Shown: positions 18,868 through 28,040, counted from the first letter of the stretch. The stretch: DNA of 64,000 nt from Clostridium jeddahitimonense (GCA_000753455.2 LM994670.1:864178-928177), one strand, 5' to 3'. Notes: a model not told the origin generated them from the letters alone. Numbers and translations: made by a program.

Positions 18868-20031
18868 ATGAACGATTTAAGAAAAGCTATTTTTGATATT
18901 GTATCAGAGGATATTGTTAAAGTAGTACTAAGCAATAAGATGAAAAGTGATGTTCAGTATAATAAGATAGTATTTTTATTAAAAGAAAAGAAGGGAAAAG
19001 AATATTATCAAATTGAGAAATATACGGATAAACAAGTCTTTCATGAAAATATAGATAAGGATGAATTAGAAGAAAGTCTTTTTGAAAATATAGAAGCTAA
19101 ATATAAGCAAGTAAATGCTTGGAGTGAAAATTCTACTTTTGATATGAAGATTTCTAAGAAGGGAAAAGTTTTCTTAGGTAAGAAAAGTTCTGATAATAAA
19201 AAGGTAGTTAATAAATCACACAATAAAGAAAAAAACTATATACTTAAAGAAGGTATGATAATACAACCACTTATAGATTTAGGCGTGTTTACTAAAGAAG
19301 GTAAGGTTGTAAATTCTAAATATGATAAGTATAAGCAAATTAATAGATTTGTAGAAATTATTGATGATGAAATAAAGAAAACAGATCAAAAAGAACTTAC
19401 TATATTAGATTTCGGATGTGGTAAGTCTTACTTAACATTTGTTTTATATTATTACTTTGTTGAAATTAAAAAGATTAATGTTAAGATGATAGGGTTAGAT
19501 CTTAAAGAAGATGTAATTAAAAAGTGTAATGATATAGCTAAAAGATATAATTATGAGAATCTTCATTTTGAAATTGGAGATATAAATGGATTTAAGTATA
19601 ATAACAATGTTGATATGGTAATAACATTACATGCTTGTGACACAGCTACAGATTATGCATTATATAATGCAGTTAAATGGAATGCTAAAATGATATTCTC
19701 CGTGCCTTGTTGTCAGCATGAGTTTAATGCTCAAATGATGACAGATGACTTATCAATATTAACTAGATATGGAATAGTTCAAGAAAGAGTAGCTGCACTT
19801 ATGACAGATGCTGTTAGAGCTAATCTTTTAGAAAGCTTAGGATATAAAACTCAGTTACTAGAGTTTATAGATATAGCACATTCTCCAAAGAATATTTTAA
19901 TAAGAGCATCAAAATCTAATATATCAAGTGAAAAGAAAGAGAAAGCATTATTTGAAGTTGAATCACTTATGAATAAATTTAATTTTAAACCTACATTATA
20001 CAACCTTTTAAAAAGTGATAAATTTATATAA
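18868..20031 (+). CDS. SAM-dependent methyltransferase (Methyltransf_32 / TRMT13-METTL25-like)
   Basis: 387 aa from the ATG at 18868, behind AAGGTG; an in-frame GTG at 18850 is less well placed. The N-terminal half (1 to about 150) is lysine-rich and of unknown fold. The methyltransferase domain starts with motif I ILDFGCGKSYLTF (about 185-197). Motif II is GLDLKEDVI, and VITLHACDTATDYAL and FSVPCCQHEF follow. The HACDTATD and PCCQHE pattern matches a methyltransferase group with RNA-modifying relatives. The target is not known. It is monocistronic, with a terminator at 20050. Confidence 0.75.
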   Translation: MNDLRKAIFDIVSEDIVKVVLSNKMKSDVQYNKIVFLLKEKKGKEYYQIEKYTDKQVFHENIDKDELEESLFENIEAKYKQVNAWSENSTFDMKISKKGKVFLGKKSSDNKKVVNKSHNKEKNYILKEGMIIQPLIDLGVFTKEGKVVNSKYDKYKQINRFVEIIDDEIKKTDQKELTILDFGCGKSYLTFVLYYYFVEIKKINVKMIGLDLKEDVIKKCNDIAKRYNYENLHFEIGDINGFKYNNNVDMVITLHACDTATDYALYNAVKWNAKMIFSVPCCQHEFNAQMMTDDLSILTRYGIVQERVAALMTDAVRANLLESLGYKTQLLEFIDIAHSPKNILIRASKSNISSEKKEKALFEVESLMNKFNFKPTLYNLLKSDKFI

Positions 20032-20049
20032 ATTAAAAATAGTTTAGAG

Positions 20050-20080
20050 TAGAAGTTATTTTATATAACTTCTATTTTTT
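20050..20080 (+). terminator. Rho-independent terminator
   Basis: TAGAAGTTAT/ATAACTTCTA arms with TTTTTT. Confidence 0.85.
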
Positions 20081-20195
20081 ATGGATTAAAATAAATTTAT
20101 AAAGATTGAATATAAATTATTGTTTATGTAAATAGAGAGATTATATAATTATATTGTAACGTTAAAAATATTTAGTAAAAAATGAGGAGAAGAAA

Positions 20196-21461
20196 ATGAA
20201 AGGGATAAGGGGTTTTTATAGTAATAATAAAGCTATTATTATTATTATAGCTATAAGTATTTTAATATCAATAATATGCTTTGCTAGCTATAAAAATATT
20301 AAAGCTAAGAATAATTATAATGAAAGATTAGTTGAAGTTGAAAGTTTAATTCAAGAAGGAGAATATACAAAAGCTATAGAGAAAATAAAAGAAATTAACG
20401 AAACTATAAAAGGGTTAGACCGGAAGTATTTAATGTATCAAGAAGTATTAGAAAATTATTTGTTAATAAACTTTGAGAAGGACAAATTTCAGGCTAAAGA
20501 AGAATTAAATGATTTTTATGAAAAGTATGAAGAAGAGCTTAAAAAAACAGTATTTTATAGACTATATAATGAAGTAGTTAAGCAAACTGAAGAATTAGAA
20601 AGTTATTTTAGAGAGGTAATAGAAGCGAAAAAGGTTATTGAAGATAATATATCTGGAGATATAGATAAGGCAAAAGTATTAATAGATGAGTTTAAAAGTA
20701 AATATCCGTTAGAAGATATTACAGAATTAGAAAGTAAGTACAAAGAAAGGGTTGAATATATAGAGAAAGAAAAAGAAGAGAAATCAGTAGTAGAAGAAAT
20801 AGACTATGAAAAAGACATTAATAACTCAGGAGTAACGGAAGGAAGTGGTAAAGGGATAGGAAGTACATTAGCTGCACAGAATTCAAGTCAAATAATTACT
20901 GTCGTAAGTAATGGAGGGTCATATGGAGAGCTAGTTATGTGGGAAAAGGATGGCAGTGACAATTGGATAGAAGTAGATAGGGTAGCTGCAAGACTTGGTC
21001 AAAATGGAATGAAGTATGCAAGTGAAGTATATGAAATGGATAAGTGCACACCAACTGGTATTTATACTGTTACAGAGGCATTTGGAATTAATGGTAACCC
21101 AGGTAGTGGAGTGCCGTATAGGGAGTTAGATGGATCAGAGTATTGGGTTGATGATGTAGATTCTGAATATTATAATACTATGCAATTTGGAGAACCAAAT
21201 GGAAGGTGGGCTTCAGCTGAAAAATTAACTGATTTTGGTGGATATTATAATTATGCACTTGTTATAGATTATAATAGATGGCCAGTAATATCAGGGAAAA
21301 GTTCAGCTATATTCTTACATTGTGATATGGGGATATATACTTATGGATGTGTAGCTATACCACAGAATAATCTAGTAAATTTATTAACCTGGTTAAATCC
21401 TAGTAATAATCCGGTAATAATATTAGATTTTACTTATGAAGATATATATACTAATTATTAG
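20196..21461 (+). CDS. Membrane-anchored L,D-transpeptidase (YkuD family)
   Basis: 421 aa. A single N-terminal TM helix (about 13-31) is followed by a charged, coiled-coil-like stretch (about 40-200) with TPR-like spacing, which holds the catalytic domain away from the membrane. The YkuD domain covers about 230-420. H375 in FLHCDMG and catalytic C385 in YGCVAIPQNN give the COG3786-type H..GC arrangement; Tyr replaces the more common His before GC. These enzymes form 3-3 crosslinks in peptidoglycan or related bonds outside the cell. The gene stands alone. Confidence 0.85.
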   Translation: MKGIRGFYSNNKAIIIIIAISILISIICFASYKNIKAKNNYNERLVEVESLIQEGEYTKAIEKIKEINETIKGLDRKYLMYQEVLENYLLINFEKDKFQAKEELNDFYEKYEEELKKTVFYRLYNEVVKQTEELESYFREVIEAKKVIEDNISGDIDKAKVLIDEFKSKYPLEDITELESKYKERVEYIEKEKEEKSVVEEIDYEKDINNSGVTEGSGKGIGSTLAAQNSSQIITVVSNGGSYGELVMWEKDGSDNWIEVDRVAARLGQNGMKYASEVYEMDKCTPTGIYTVTEAFGINGNPGSGVPYRELDGSEYWVDDVDSEYYNTMQFGEPNGRWASAEKLTDFGGYYNYALVIDYNRWPVISGKSSAIFLHCDMGIYTYGCVAIPQNNLVNLLTWLNPSNNPVIILDFTYEDIYTNY

Positions 21462-21592
21462 TGAATAAAGTAAGGAAAATGCATTGTGATAAAATGGTAT
21501 AAAAATGCCTTTAAAACGAGCATATTAGCTAAAAATTATGTAGTATAATAATAAAGTAATATAAAATATGATAAAAAAGTATTAAAATAGTA

Positions 21593-21621
21593 TTGACATT
21601 GTATAAATGGTAATATATTCT
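21593..21621 (+). promoter_or_regulatory. Promoter of the brnQ T-box leader
   Basis: TTGACA (21593-21598) and TATTCT (21616-21621) with a 17-bp spacer. Confidence 0.6.
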
Positions 21622-21629
21622 ATAGATAA

Positions 21630-21928
21630 TAAGTTGATTTAAAAGACATTCGTTGAAGAGAAAAAGTAAGTATTGATTTGTTCTACAGAGAGTTGGTGTT
21701 TTGCTGAGAGCCAATGTCCAAGAGATATCTGAAAAATCATCTCTGAGAAGTAAAGGTGAAAAATTATTGAGTAATCTTTACCGGAGGCTCACCGTTAAAA
21801 GAGAGGCGTATTATGATGTACGTTTGCTAAGTGCTATAATAGGTTTATTTTTTCATAAGCTATTTTATAGAATTAGGGTGGTAACGCGGTTAACCCCGTC
21901 CCTTTATTTTAAGGGACGGGTTTTTTTA
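21630..21928 (+). promoter_or_regulatory. T-box leader of brnQ
   Basis: The T-box sequence AGGGTGGTAACGCGG is at 21875-21889, with the terminator (CCCGTCCC/GGGACGGG and seven T) at 21894-21928. Stem I has AGTA near 21667 and a TTGG/CCAA apical helix at about 21692-21716. An ATC followed by A (about 21737-21739) sits just above the TCTCT base strand, so an Ile specifier is the best reading and fits a branched-chain amino acid carrier. A spurious frame through this region is not a gene. Confidence 0.9.
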
Positions 21929-21934
21929 TATTTA

Positions 21935-22069
21935 AGTGAAGTTCTAAATCAATTATTTAGTTAACTTAAATAAACATACAAAATTTAATTTGGATACTTG
22001 AAGTTACACAAAGTATACGACTACGAACGTATGAGAGTAGTGAGTTTAATTAATAAAGGGGGCGATCTT
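21935..22069 (+). other. Post-T-box leader segment resembling the one before trpP
   Basis: The block at 21987-22006 matches the block at 31656-31675 at 16 of 20 positions. ACGTATGAGA (about 22027-22036) parallels ACGATATGAGA downstream of the Trp T-box. Inside it, CTAC/GTAG can pair around the ATGAGA loop. The function is unknown. Confidence 0.4.
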
Positions 22070-22120
22070 ATGGAGATTGACATTGATATTGTAAATATAG
22101 GTAATAGATACAAAGAATAA
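22070..22120 (+). CDS. Possible Ile-rich leader peptide (16 aa)
   Basis: ATG at 22070 sits eight bases behind a strong GGGGG ribosome binding site and encodes MEIDIDIVNIGNRYKE. The peptide has four Ile and one Val in the first ten residues, and the brnQ start follows 27 bp after its stop. Such a peptide could couple translation to brnQ or sense isoleucine. It may also be chance; no homolog is known to me. Confidence 0.3.
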   Translation: MEIDIDIVNIGNRYKE

Positions 22121-22146
22121 TATATTAGATTATTGGGGGAATTATC

Positions 22147-23481
22147 ATGAAGAATTTATCAAAAAAAGATTTAGTATTAGTAAGCTTAATGCTTTTTTCA
22201 TTATTTTTTGGAGCGGGAAATTTAATATTTCCACCATTTTTAGGGCAGGCAGCAGGTAGTGCTACATGGATTGCTATGGCAGGGTTCTTTATAACAGCAG
22301 TAGGATTTCCTGTTTTAGGAGTAATAGCAGTTGCAAAATCAGGAGGATTATATTTATTAGCAAAAAGAGTTCATCCTGTATTTGCTGCAGTATTTACAGT
22401 TTTGATATATTTATCAATAGGCCCAGGACTTGGTATTCCAAGAGCAGGAAGTTTACCTTTTGAAATGGCAGTAGCGCCTTATTTACCAGAAGGAGTATCT
22501 GTAAAATTATCATTATTTTTATTTACCCTAGTGTTTTTTGCTATTGCTTACTGGCTTTCTTTATCACCAGCTAAACTTGTGGATAGAATGGGTAAAGTTT
22601 TAACACCAACATTATTATTATTAATTTTAGTAATATTTATAGCAAGCATATTTAGACCTCTTGGGGGATATGGAGAGGCAACAGGAGAGTATATGACATC
22701 TCCATTTGTAAAAGGATTCTTAGAAGGTTACTTGACAATGGATACTATAGCTGCACTAAACTTTGGAATAGTAATATCTTTAGCTATAAAATCTAGAGGG
22801 GTTACTGATGACAAGTTGGTTGTATCAAATTCTATAAAGGCTGGAGTAATTGCTGGTAGCTTATTAATAGCTATTTATGCAGTTTTAGGACATTTAGGAG
22901 CAACTAGTGGAGGAAAATTTGGCGCTACTGAAAATGGAGCTCAAACATTAACTAATGTGATAACATATATATTTGGGAAGCCAGGGGCTGTATTGTTAGC
23001 AGTAATATTTACACTTGCTTGCTTAACAACTTGTGTAGGATTAATAACCTCTTGTAGCCAATATTTTGCCACATTAACATCTAAGATTAGTTATAAAGGT
23101 TTTGTTAGAATACTAGCTGTATTAAGTATGGGAATTGCAAATATGGGATTAACACAAATACTTTCTATATCAGTACCAGTATTAAATGCAATTTACCCAA
23201 TAGCCATTATGTTAATTGTTTTAGGAATGATGAATAAACTGTTTAATGGAAATACCATTGCTTATAGGTTAACAATATTGTTTACAGGAGTTGTAAGTAT
23301 TGTAGATGCATTAGGTCAAGTAGGTATTAGAGTAGGAGTTGTTACTAGATTATTTGAAAAGCTACCACTTTATCCGCAAGGATTAGGATGGGTTGTACCG
23401 GCTGTAGTGGGTGTTTTATTAGGAATTATAATTAAGTTCGGTAAAGAAAATATGAAGGATTTAAATTTGGAAACTAACTAA
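22147..23481 (+). CDS. brnQ: Branched-chain amino acid transport carrier (LIVCS family)
   Basis: 444 aa, about 12 TM helices. The N-terminal LFFGAGNLIFPPFLGQAAG is the LIVCS signature. It imports Leu, Ile and Val with Na+ or H+ across the cell membrane. A GGGG-type ribosome binding site lies seven bases before the ATG. Expression is under the T-box leader at 21630-21928, whose likely Ile codon agrees with the function. Confidence 0.95.
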   Translation: MKNLSKKDLVLVSLMLFSLFFGAGNLIFPPFLGQAAGSATWIAMAGFFITAVGFPVLGVIAVAKSGGLYLLAKRVHPVFAAVFTVLIYLSIGPGLGIPRAGSLPFEMAVAPYLPEGVSVKLSLFLFTLVFFAIAYWLSLSPAKLVDRMGKVLTPTLLLLILVIFIASIFRPLGGYGEATGEYMTSPFVKGFLEGYLTMDTIAALNFGIVISLAIKSRGVTDDKLVVSNSIKAGVIAGSLLIAIYAVLGHLGATSGGKFGATENGAQTLTNVITYIFGKPGAVLLAVIFTLACLTTCVGLITSCSQYFATLTSKISYKGFVRILAVLSMGIANMGLTQILSISVPVLNAIYPIAIMLIVLGMMNKLFNGNTIAYRLTILFTGVVSIVDALGQVGIRVGVVTRLFEKLPLYPQGLGWVVPAVVGVLLGIIIKFGKENMKDLNLETN

Positions 23482-23493
23482 AGTAATTTAATG

Positions 23494-23533
23494 ATTGTAT
23501 AGACAATATTTGATATGTATCTGTCTATACAAT
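23494..23533 (+). promoter_or_regulatory. Paired GntR/HutC-type operators ahead of the EIIC gene
   Basis: ATTGTATAGACA (23494-23505) and its exact inverted copy TGTCTATACAAT (23522-23533) face each other across 16 bp. Each half contains the TTGT-N4-ACAA palindrome (the right one with one mismatch) typical of HutC-subfamily operators. The same TTGTATAGACA recurs at 25894-25904 upstream of the GH1 gene. The divergent GntR gene at 25118-25801 is the natural binder. Confidence 0.65.
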
Positions 23534-23574
23534 TATTTTTATGCATAAAATTATTTGATATATTTGTTTCATCA

Positions 23575-23588
23575 AAACAACGTTTACA
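23575..23588 (+). promoter_or_regulatory. cre-like site in the EIIC leader
   Basis: AAACAACGTTTACA keeps the CG centre and the right half TTTACA of a CcpA site, with three mismatches in the left half. A near-identical 14-mer is at 36578-36591 before the mannose-family PTS operon, which makes a real site more likely. Confidence 0.4.
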
Positions 23589-23604
23589 AAATGGAGGGAA
23601 AGAA

Positions 23605-24894
23605 ATGAATTTTTATCAAAAATTTGAGGGGAAAATAATGGACTTTGGGACAAAACTTAATAATTTAAAGCTATTAAGAGTATTACGTGATTCTTTTATG
23701 ATATCATTCCCATTAATAATATTTGGATCAATAATGTTAGTTATAGCTAACTTACCATTCCTTGATAAGGTACTAAGCCCAGAAGCATTGACTAATTTAA
23801 AAAATTTCTTAGGACCAGCATCAATGACTACAATGTCAATAACAACAATCTTTGTTACTTTAGGTATTGGTTATTATTTTAGTAAAGAAGAAGGTGTAGA
23901 TCCTATATTTGGAGCAGCTATTTCTTTAGTATCTTTCTTACTTTTAACTCCTACTGCTAATGGTGGAGAATTAGGAAGTGTATTACAAATAGATAGATTA
24001 GGTGCTAAAGGAATGTTTATCGGTATGATAGCAGCATTTTTATCTGCATATATGTATACATTCTTTGTAAAGAAAAATTGGACAATAAAAATGCCGGATA
24101 CAGTACCGCCAGCAGTGTCTAAATCTTTTGCAGCTTTAATACCAGCGGTTTTAACATTAACAACTTTTTTAGTAATAAATATAATATTCACATTTACGCC
24201 CTGGGGAAATCCACATGACTTTATATATGAAATAATACAAACACCTTTAACTAAATTAGGTAGTGGGATTTCAGCAACAATAGTAGCAATATTCTCAATT
24301 CAAATTTTATGGTTCTTTGGATTACATGGACAAATTATTGTAAATTCAGTAATGGATCCTATATGGAATACATTGTCACTTGAAAATTTAAATGCTTTCC
24401 AAGCTGGTACAGAAATGCCAAATATAATAACAAAACAATTTATAGAAACATTTACAGTTGGCCTTGGTGGAACTGGTATGACTCTTATAGTAATATTAGC
24501 TATATTAATATTTATGAAGAGTAGACAATTAAAAGAGATAGCAAGACTTGCAGCACCAGCTGGATTATTTAATGTTAATGAGCCGGTTACGTTTGGATTA
24601 CCAATAGTTTTAAATCCGATAATTGCTATTCCTTGGATAATAGCACCTGTTGCAGCAACTTTAGTGGCATATTTTGCAATGGCATCAGGATTAGTTCCAG
24701 CAACAACAGGAGTTGCAGTACCGTGGACAACCCCTGTATTGATAAGTGGATTTTTAGCTACAAATTCTATTGCAGGTTCAATACTTCAATTAGTACAAAT
24801 GGCAGTAGTGTTAGCTATATGGTTCCCGTTCTTAATGGCGTTAGATAAGAAAAACTATGAATTAGAAAAACAGGAAACAACAAGTGTAGCATAA
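23605..24894 (+). CDS. PTS EIIC permease, lactose/cellobiose family, third copy
   Basis: 429 aa from the ATG at 23605, eight bases behind GGAGGG; an in-frame ATG at 23515 would place the operators and the cre-like site inside the gene. Signatures are MPDTVPPAVSKSF, WFFGLHGQ and FNVNEPVTFGLPIVLNP. No EIIA or EIIB is close by. It shares an operator motif with the GH1 gene at 25972, with the GntR gene between them in the opposite direction. The three make a compact beta-glycoside uptake and cleavage regulon. Confidence 0.9.
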   Translation: MNFYQKFEGKIMDFGTKLNNLKLLRVLRDSFMISFPLIIFGSIMLVIANLPFLDKVLSPEALTNLKNFLGPASMTTMSITTIFVTLGIGYYFSKEEGVDPIFGAAISLVSFLLLTPTANGGELGSVLQIDRLGAKGMFIGMIAAFLSAYMYTFFVKKNWTIKMPDTVPPAVSKSFAALIPAVLTLTTFLVINIIFTFTPWGNPHDFIYEIIQTPLTKLGSGISATIVAIFSIQILWFFGLHGQIIVNSVMDPIWNTLSLENLNAFQAGTEMPNIITKQFIETFTVGLGGTGMTLIVILAILIFMKSRQLKEIARLAAPAGLFNVNEPVTFGLPIVLNPIIAIPWIIAPVAATLVAYFAMASGLVPATTGVAVPWTTPVLISGFLATNSIAGSILQLVQMAVVLAIWFPFLMALDKKNYELEKQETTSVA

Positions 24895-24899
24895 GAAAT

Positions 24900-25115
24900 A
24901 AAGTGCGAAGCACTTTAGAGAAAAGTTTGACTTAGTCAAAGAGCAAGAGGTCACTTGGTGACGACCAAGAGATTTACAATATTCAAGAATAATAAACTTA
25001 TACTTTACTAAAAAAGCTTTCGGATATTTACGAATTAAATATCTTGGACTGACGTAGGCACCCTTGGTCTCGACGAAGTCGACTTTTCACTTGCGCACTT
25101 AGTGCGCATTTTTTT
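24900..25115. repeat. Intergenic palindrome-rich repeat element with imperfect terminal inverted repeats
   Basis: The left end opens with the AAAGTGC/GCACTTT hairpin (24900-24916), then TTTGACTTAGTCAAA (24926-24940) and a GGTCAC/GTGACGACC hairpin. The right end has GTCGACTTCGTCGAGAC-type symmetry and closes with GCGCACTTAGTGCGC and seven T (25093-25115). Left and right outer segments are imperfect inverted copies (GAAAAGT..GACTT.GTC..GAG). The core (about 24975-25045) is plain AT-rich DNA. It carries no gene and looks like a MITE-like or BIME-like repeat inserted between the EIIC and gntR genes. The right hairpin also serves as an EIIC terminator. Confidence 0.5.
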
Positions 25116-25117
25116 AA

Positions 25118-25801
25118 CTATCTTTTAGCATAATAAACTATTGAATTATTAAAGTGTTTATTGATAGAATACTCATAAACTCTTCCGTTAGTAAGATAAC
25201 CTATATTTTCAACTTGAATAGCTAGGTTAGATTCTTTGCAATTAGAAAGTTCAGTCTCTTCTTCGGTAAGGATTATAGCAGATATATTCTTTATACCATG
25301 AGAAATTTCATAATTATTATCGTATTCAATATATGAAAGAAGACTTGCTTCACAATTTTGTTTTGTAAGGTTTGGAAAAAGTGATACAGGCATATAAATA
25401 TATTCAATATGATCTATTCTTGTGTTAATACATCTCAATCTTGTTATATACCAAACTTTTGAGCCTTTAGATATCTGTAATTTTTCGCAAATATTATCAT
25501 CTGCAATTATTTGACTTAGATTTAAAACTTTAGTATTTATATCTTTAGCAGAATAAAGATCGTACTGAGAGCTTAAATTTAAAGAGTAAGTGCATGGTAA
25601 TTCATTTACAAAAGTAGGGCCACCGTGAGATTTTCTTGCATAGCCTCGTTCTATCAATACATCCATTACTTTTCTTATAGTATGTCTATTACATTCATAT
25701 TTTTGCGCAAGATGAGCTTCAGAAGGGAATTTAGAATCCTTTTCTAATTCGCCACAAACAATACTTTCTATTAGATCTTTTAATATATCTCTACTTTTCA
25801 A
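25118..25801 (-). CDS. GntR-family (HutC subfamily) transcriptional regulator
   Basis: 227 aa with a TTG start behind GGAGG. The winged helix is at residues 1-70 (PSEAHLAQKYECNRHTIRKVMDVLIERGYARKSHGG). The UTRA effector-binding domain covers about 85-225 (SKGSKVWYITRLRCINTRIDHIEYIYMPVSLFPNL). HutC/UTRA repressors are released by sugar phosphates in sugar operons such as TreR and NagR. The TTGT-N4-ACAA motifs at 23494-23533 and 25894-25905 are its probable operators, and it probably represses the EIIC and the GH1 gene. Confidence 0.9.
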   Translation of the reverse strand: MKSRDILKDLIESIVCGELEKDSKFPSEAHLAQKYECNRHTIRKVMDVLIERGYARKSHGGPTFVNELPCTYSLNLSSQYDLYSAKDINTKVLNLSQIIADDNICEKLQISKGSKVWYITRLRCINTRIDHIEYIYMPVSLFPNLTKQNCEASLLSYIEYDNNYEISHGIKNISAIILTEEETELSNCKESNLAIQVENIGYLTNGRVYEYSINKHFNNSIVYYAKR

Positions 25802-25893
25802 AATTTAAATCCTCCTTTAGCTACTATATTCTAATAATATTATAGTAAGTAATTATTTTCAATAAAGTATTACAGTATTATGAATCTTTAATT

Positions 25894-25905
25894 TTGTATA
25901 GACAG
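25894..25905 (+). promoter_or_regulatory. GntR/HutC-type operator before the GH1 gene
   Basis: TTGTATAGACAG differs at one base from the site at 23495-23506. It lies 67 bp before the GH1 start and about 93 bp before the divergent gntR start, so one repressor could also autoregulate. Confidence 0.6.
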
Positions 25906-25971
25906 ATGGTGAAAATATTTATTATAAATATTAAAATAATAATACTAAAATATGTTTGGAGGAAAATAATA

Positions 25972-27360
25972 ATGGCAATATATAAATTTCCAGAGAATTT
26001 TACATGGGGAGCAGCAACTTCAGGCCCACAAACAGAAGGATGGACTGATAAAAGTAGCTTTAGTATATACGAGCATTGGTTTCAAACTGAACCAGAGAAG
26101 TTTCATAATGGGGTAGGACCAGCAGTAAACTGCGATACTTATAGAAAATATAAAGAAGATGTTAAGCTTATGAAGGAAATTGGGTTAACTAGTTTCAGAA
26201 CATCAATTCAATGGACAAGATTAATAAAGAATTTTGACACATGTGAAGTAGATCCAGTTGCAGTGGAATTTTATAATAACTACATAAATGAAATAATTGA
26301 GGCTGGAATAGAGCCGTACATTAACCTTTTCCATTTCGATATGCCAATAGAATTACAAAATAGAGGTGGATGGGAAAGTAAAGAAGTTGTAGATTTGTAT
26401 GTTAAATATGCAAGCAAATGTTTTGAGTTATTTGGAGATAGAGTTAAGAAATGGTGTACTTTTAACGAACCAATAGTTCCGGCTGAAGGGGGATATTTAT
26501 ATAAATTTATGTATCCAAATATATCTGATTTTAAGAGAGCTATACAAGTTGGATACAATACTATAGTAGCTCATGCTAAAGCTGTAGAATGTTTTAGAAA
26601 GTTAAAAACTGGAGGAGAGATAACAATAGTATTAAATCTTACTCCATCATATCCAAGGTCTGAAGATAAAAAGGATTTAGAAGCATCAAGAATTGCAGAT
26701 GGTATTTTCAATAGATCTTTCTTAGATCCAGTAGTACATGGTAATTTCCCAGAGGATGTAGTAGAGTTATTAAAAAATAATGATTTATTACCAGAGTATA
26801 CTGAAGAAGAGTTAGAGGTAATAAAAAATAATCCAATAGATTTCTTAGGAGTTAACTATTATCAACCAAGAAGAGTTAAGGCTAAAGAAACAGAAGTAGA
26901 TCCTAATGCACCTATAATGCCAGAAACATTCTTTGATTATTATGATATTCCAGGAAAGAGAATGAATCCTTATAGAGGATGGGAAATAGCACCTCAAGTA
27001 ATGTATGATGTAGCTATCAATATAAGAGATAATTACAACAATATTCCATGGTATATATCAGAGAATGGAATGGGAGTTGAAGGTGAAGAAAGATTTAGAG
27101 ATGAGAATGGTGTTATAAATGATGATTATAGAATAGATTTTGTAAAAGAACATTTAACACATCTTCATAAAGGAATAGAAGAAGGGTCAAATTGTTTTGG
27201 ATATCATTTATGGACATTTATAGATTGTTGGTCATGGGCAAACTCATTTAAAAATAGATATGGATTCGTTTCATTAGACTTAGAAACAGGAAAAAGAACT
27301 ATAAAGAAATCAGGAAGATGGATAAGAGAAGTTTCTGAAACAAATCAGTTTGAATATTAA
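25972..27360 (+). CDS. 6-phospho-beta-glycosidase, glycoside hydrolase family 1
   Basis: 462 aa from the ATG at 25972, behind GGAGG; a longer frame from 25894 would run through the operator. The acid/base is E166 in WCTFNEP and the nucleophile is E364 in YISENGMG. The tail CWSWANSFKNRYGFV has Ser where free-sugar beta-glucosidases have Glu, which indicates a 6-phospho substrate. It is distinct from the GH1 at 6841. It probably hydrolyses the phospho-disaccharide delivered by the EIIC at 23605, under GntR control. Confidence 0.92.
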   Translation: MAIYKFPENFTWGAATSGPQTEGWTDKSSFSIYEHWFQTEPEKFHNGVGPAVNCDTYRKYKEDVKLMKEIGLTSFRTSIQWTRLIKNFDTCEVDPVAVEFYNNYINEIIEAGIEPYINLFHFDMPIELQNRGGWESKEVVDLYVKYASKCFELFGDRVKKWCTFNEPIVPAEGGYLYKFMYPNISDFKRAIQVGYNTIVAHAKAVECFRKLKTGGEITIVLNLTPSYPRSEDKKDLEASRIADGIFNRSFLDPVVHGNFPEDVVELLKNNDLLPEYTEEELEVIKNNPIDFLGVNYYQPRRVKAKETEVDPNAPIMPETFFDYYDIPGKRMNPYRGWEIAPQVMYDVAINIRDNYNNIPWYISENGMGVEGEERFRDENGVINDDYRIDFVKEHLTHLHKGIEEGSNCFGYHLWTFIDCWSWANSFKNRYGFVSLDLETGKRTIKKSGRWIREVSETNQFEY

Positions 27361-27436
27361 TTTTATAGAGAAAATTTCATAAGATAAATAATGAAAGTAC
27401 AAGACTTGATTTTAAGGACTTGTACTTTCATTGCTT

Positions 27437-28030
27437 TTATTTTTGAATCTTATCTTTAATTATACAGATTCCTTGAGTCATAGTTCCCATAGGACAATAT
27501 ACACACCAGGAACGAGGTTTAAAAAGGAGCATAGTTATTGCGCCTAGTATGGTTGAAGTTATCATCATACTATAAAAACCAAAAGCAAACTGAGCAATCC
27601 ATGGATTAATAGAGGAGTAATCTGCAAAGTTCCAAGGTAACTTAAAAGTCCATAAAAGTGTTATAACTTCTTTTAGAGTGTTTGTGCCATTAAATACTAG
27701 GTAAGTATTAAATAGCATATTAGCAAACATAGTTAAAAAGAATATTAGAAATCCATATCTAAAATATTTATGCTTTAAGAATTTTGGCATAGGTTTATTT
27801 CTTGATAGTTTATATTTATTTCCTAATATATTGAGGAGCTGTCCTCTACCACAATAGGTATTGCAATATGCTTTTCCTCCTCCTAATAAAGAAATCATTA
27901 AAGGAATTAAAAAGCAAAGTAATCCAAGCCAGGCAAATAACATATTAAAGAGTCCTAAAAATAAGTAAAGTGCTGAAATAATCCACATGTATTCTGACAA
28001 ATGTTTTTTCTTTCTTTTTTTCATAATCAT
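27437..28030 (-). CDS. NapH/MauN-like 4Fe-4S membrane protein
   Basis: 197 aa with four to five TM helices (about 12-50, 90-110, 145-165). There are two cysteine clusters on the same side: YCNTYCGRGQLL (about 55-66) and SWCVYCPMGTMTQGIC (about 175-190). NapH and MauN family proteins pass electrons through the membrane with paired 4Fe-4S centres. The gene lies 10 bp after a dicluster ferredoxin gene in the same operon and diverges from the Crp/Fnr-rhodanese-CoA-disulfide reductase locus. It may feed or drain electrons for sulfur chemistry; that link is inference. Confidence 0.8.
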   Translation of the reverse strand: MIMKKRKKKHLSEYMWIISALYLFLGLFNMLFAWLGLLCFLIPLMISLLGGGKAYCNTYCGRGQLLNILGNKYKLSRNKPMPKFLKHKYFRYGFLIFFLTMFANMLFNTYLVFNGTNTLKEVITLLWTFKLPWNFADYSSINPWIAQFAFGFYSMMITSTILGAITMLLFKPRSWCVYCPMGTMTQGICIIKDKIQK

Positions 28031-28040
28031 ATTAATCCTC

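Noticed and set aside
21701..21964. 87-codon open frame on the plus strand
   Set aside because: It runs straight through the brnQ T-box and its terminator, has no ribosome binding site, and its translation resembles no protein.
24926..24940. TTTGACTTAGTCAAA as a third Crp/Fnr site
   Set aside because: It shares GACTTAGTC with the site at 28315 but lacks the TGTGA/TCACA ends and lies inside the palindrome-rich repeat, so chance or the repeat explains it better.
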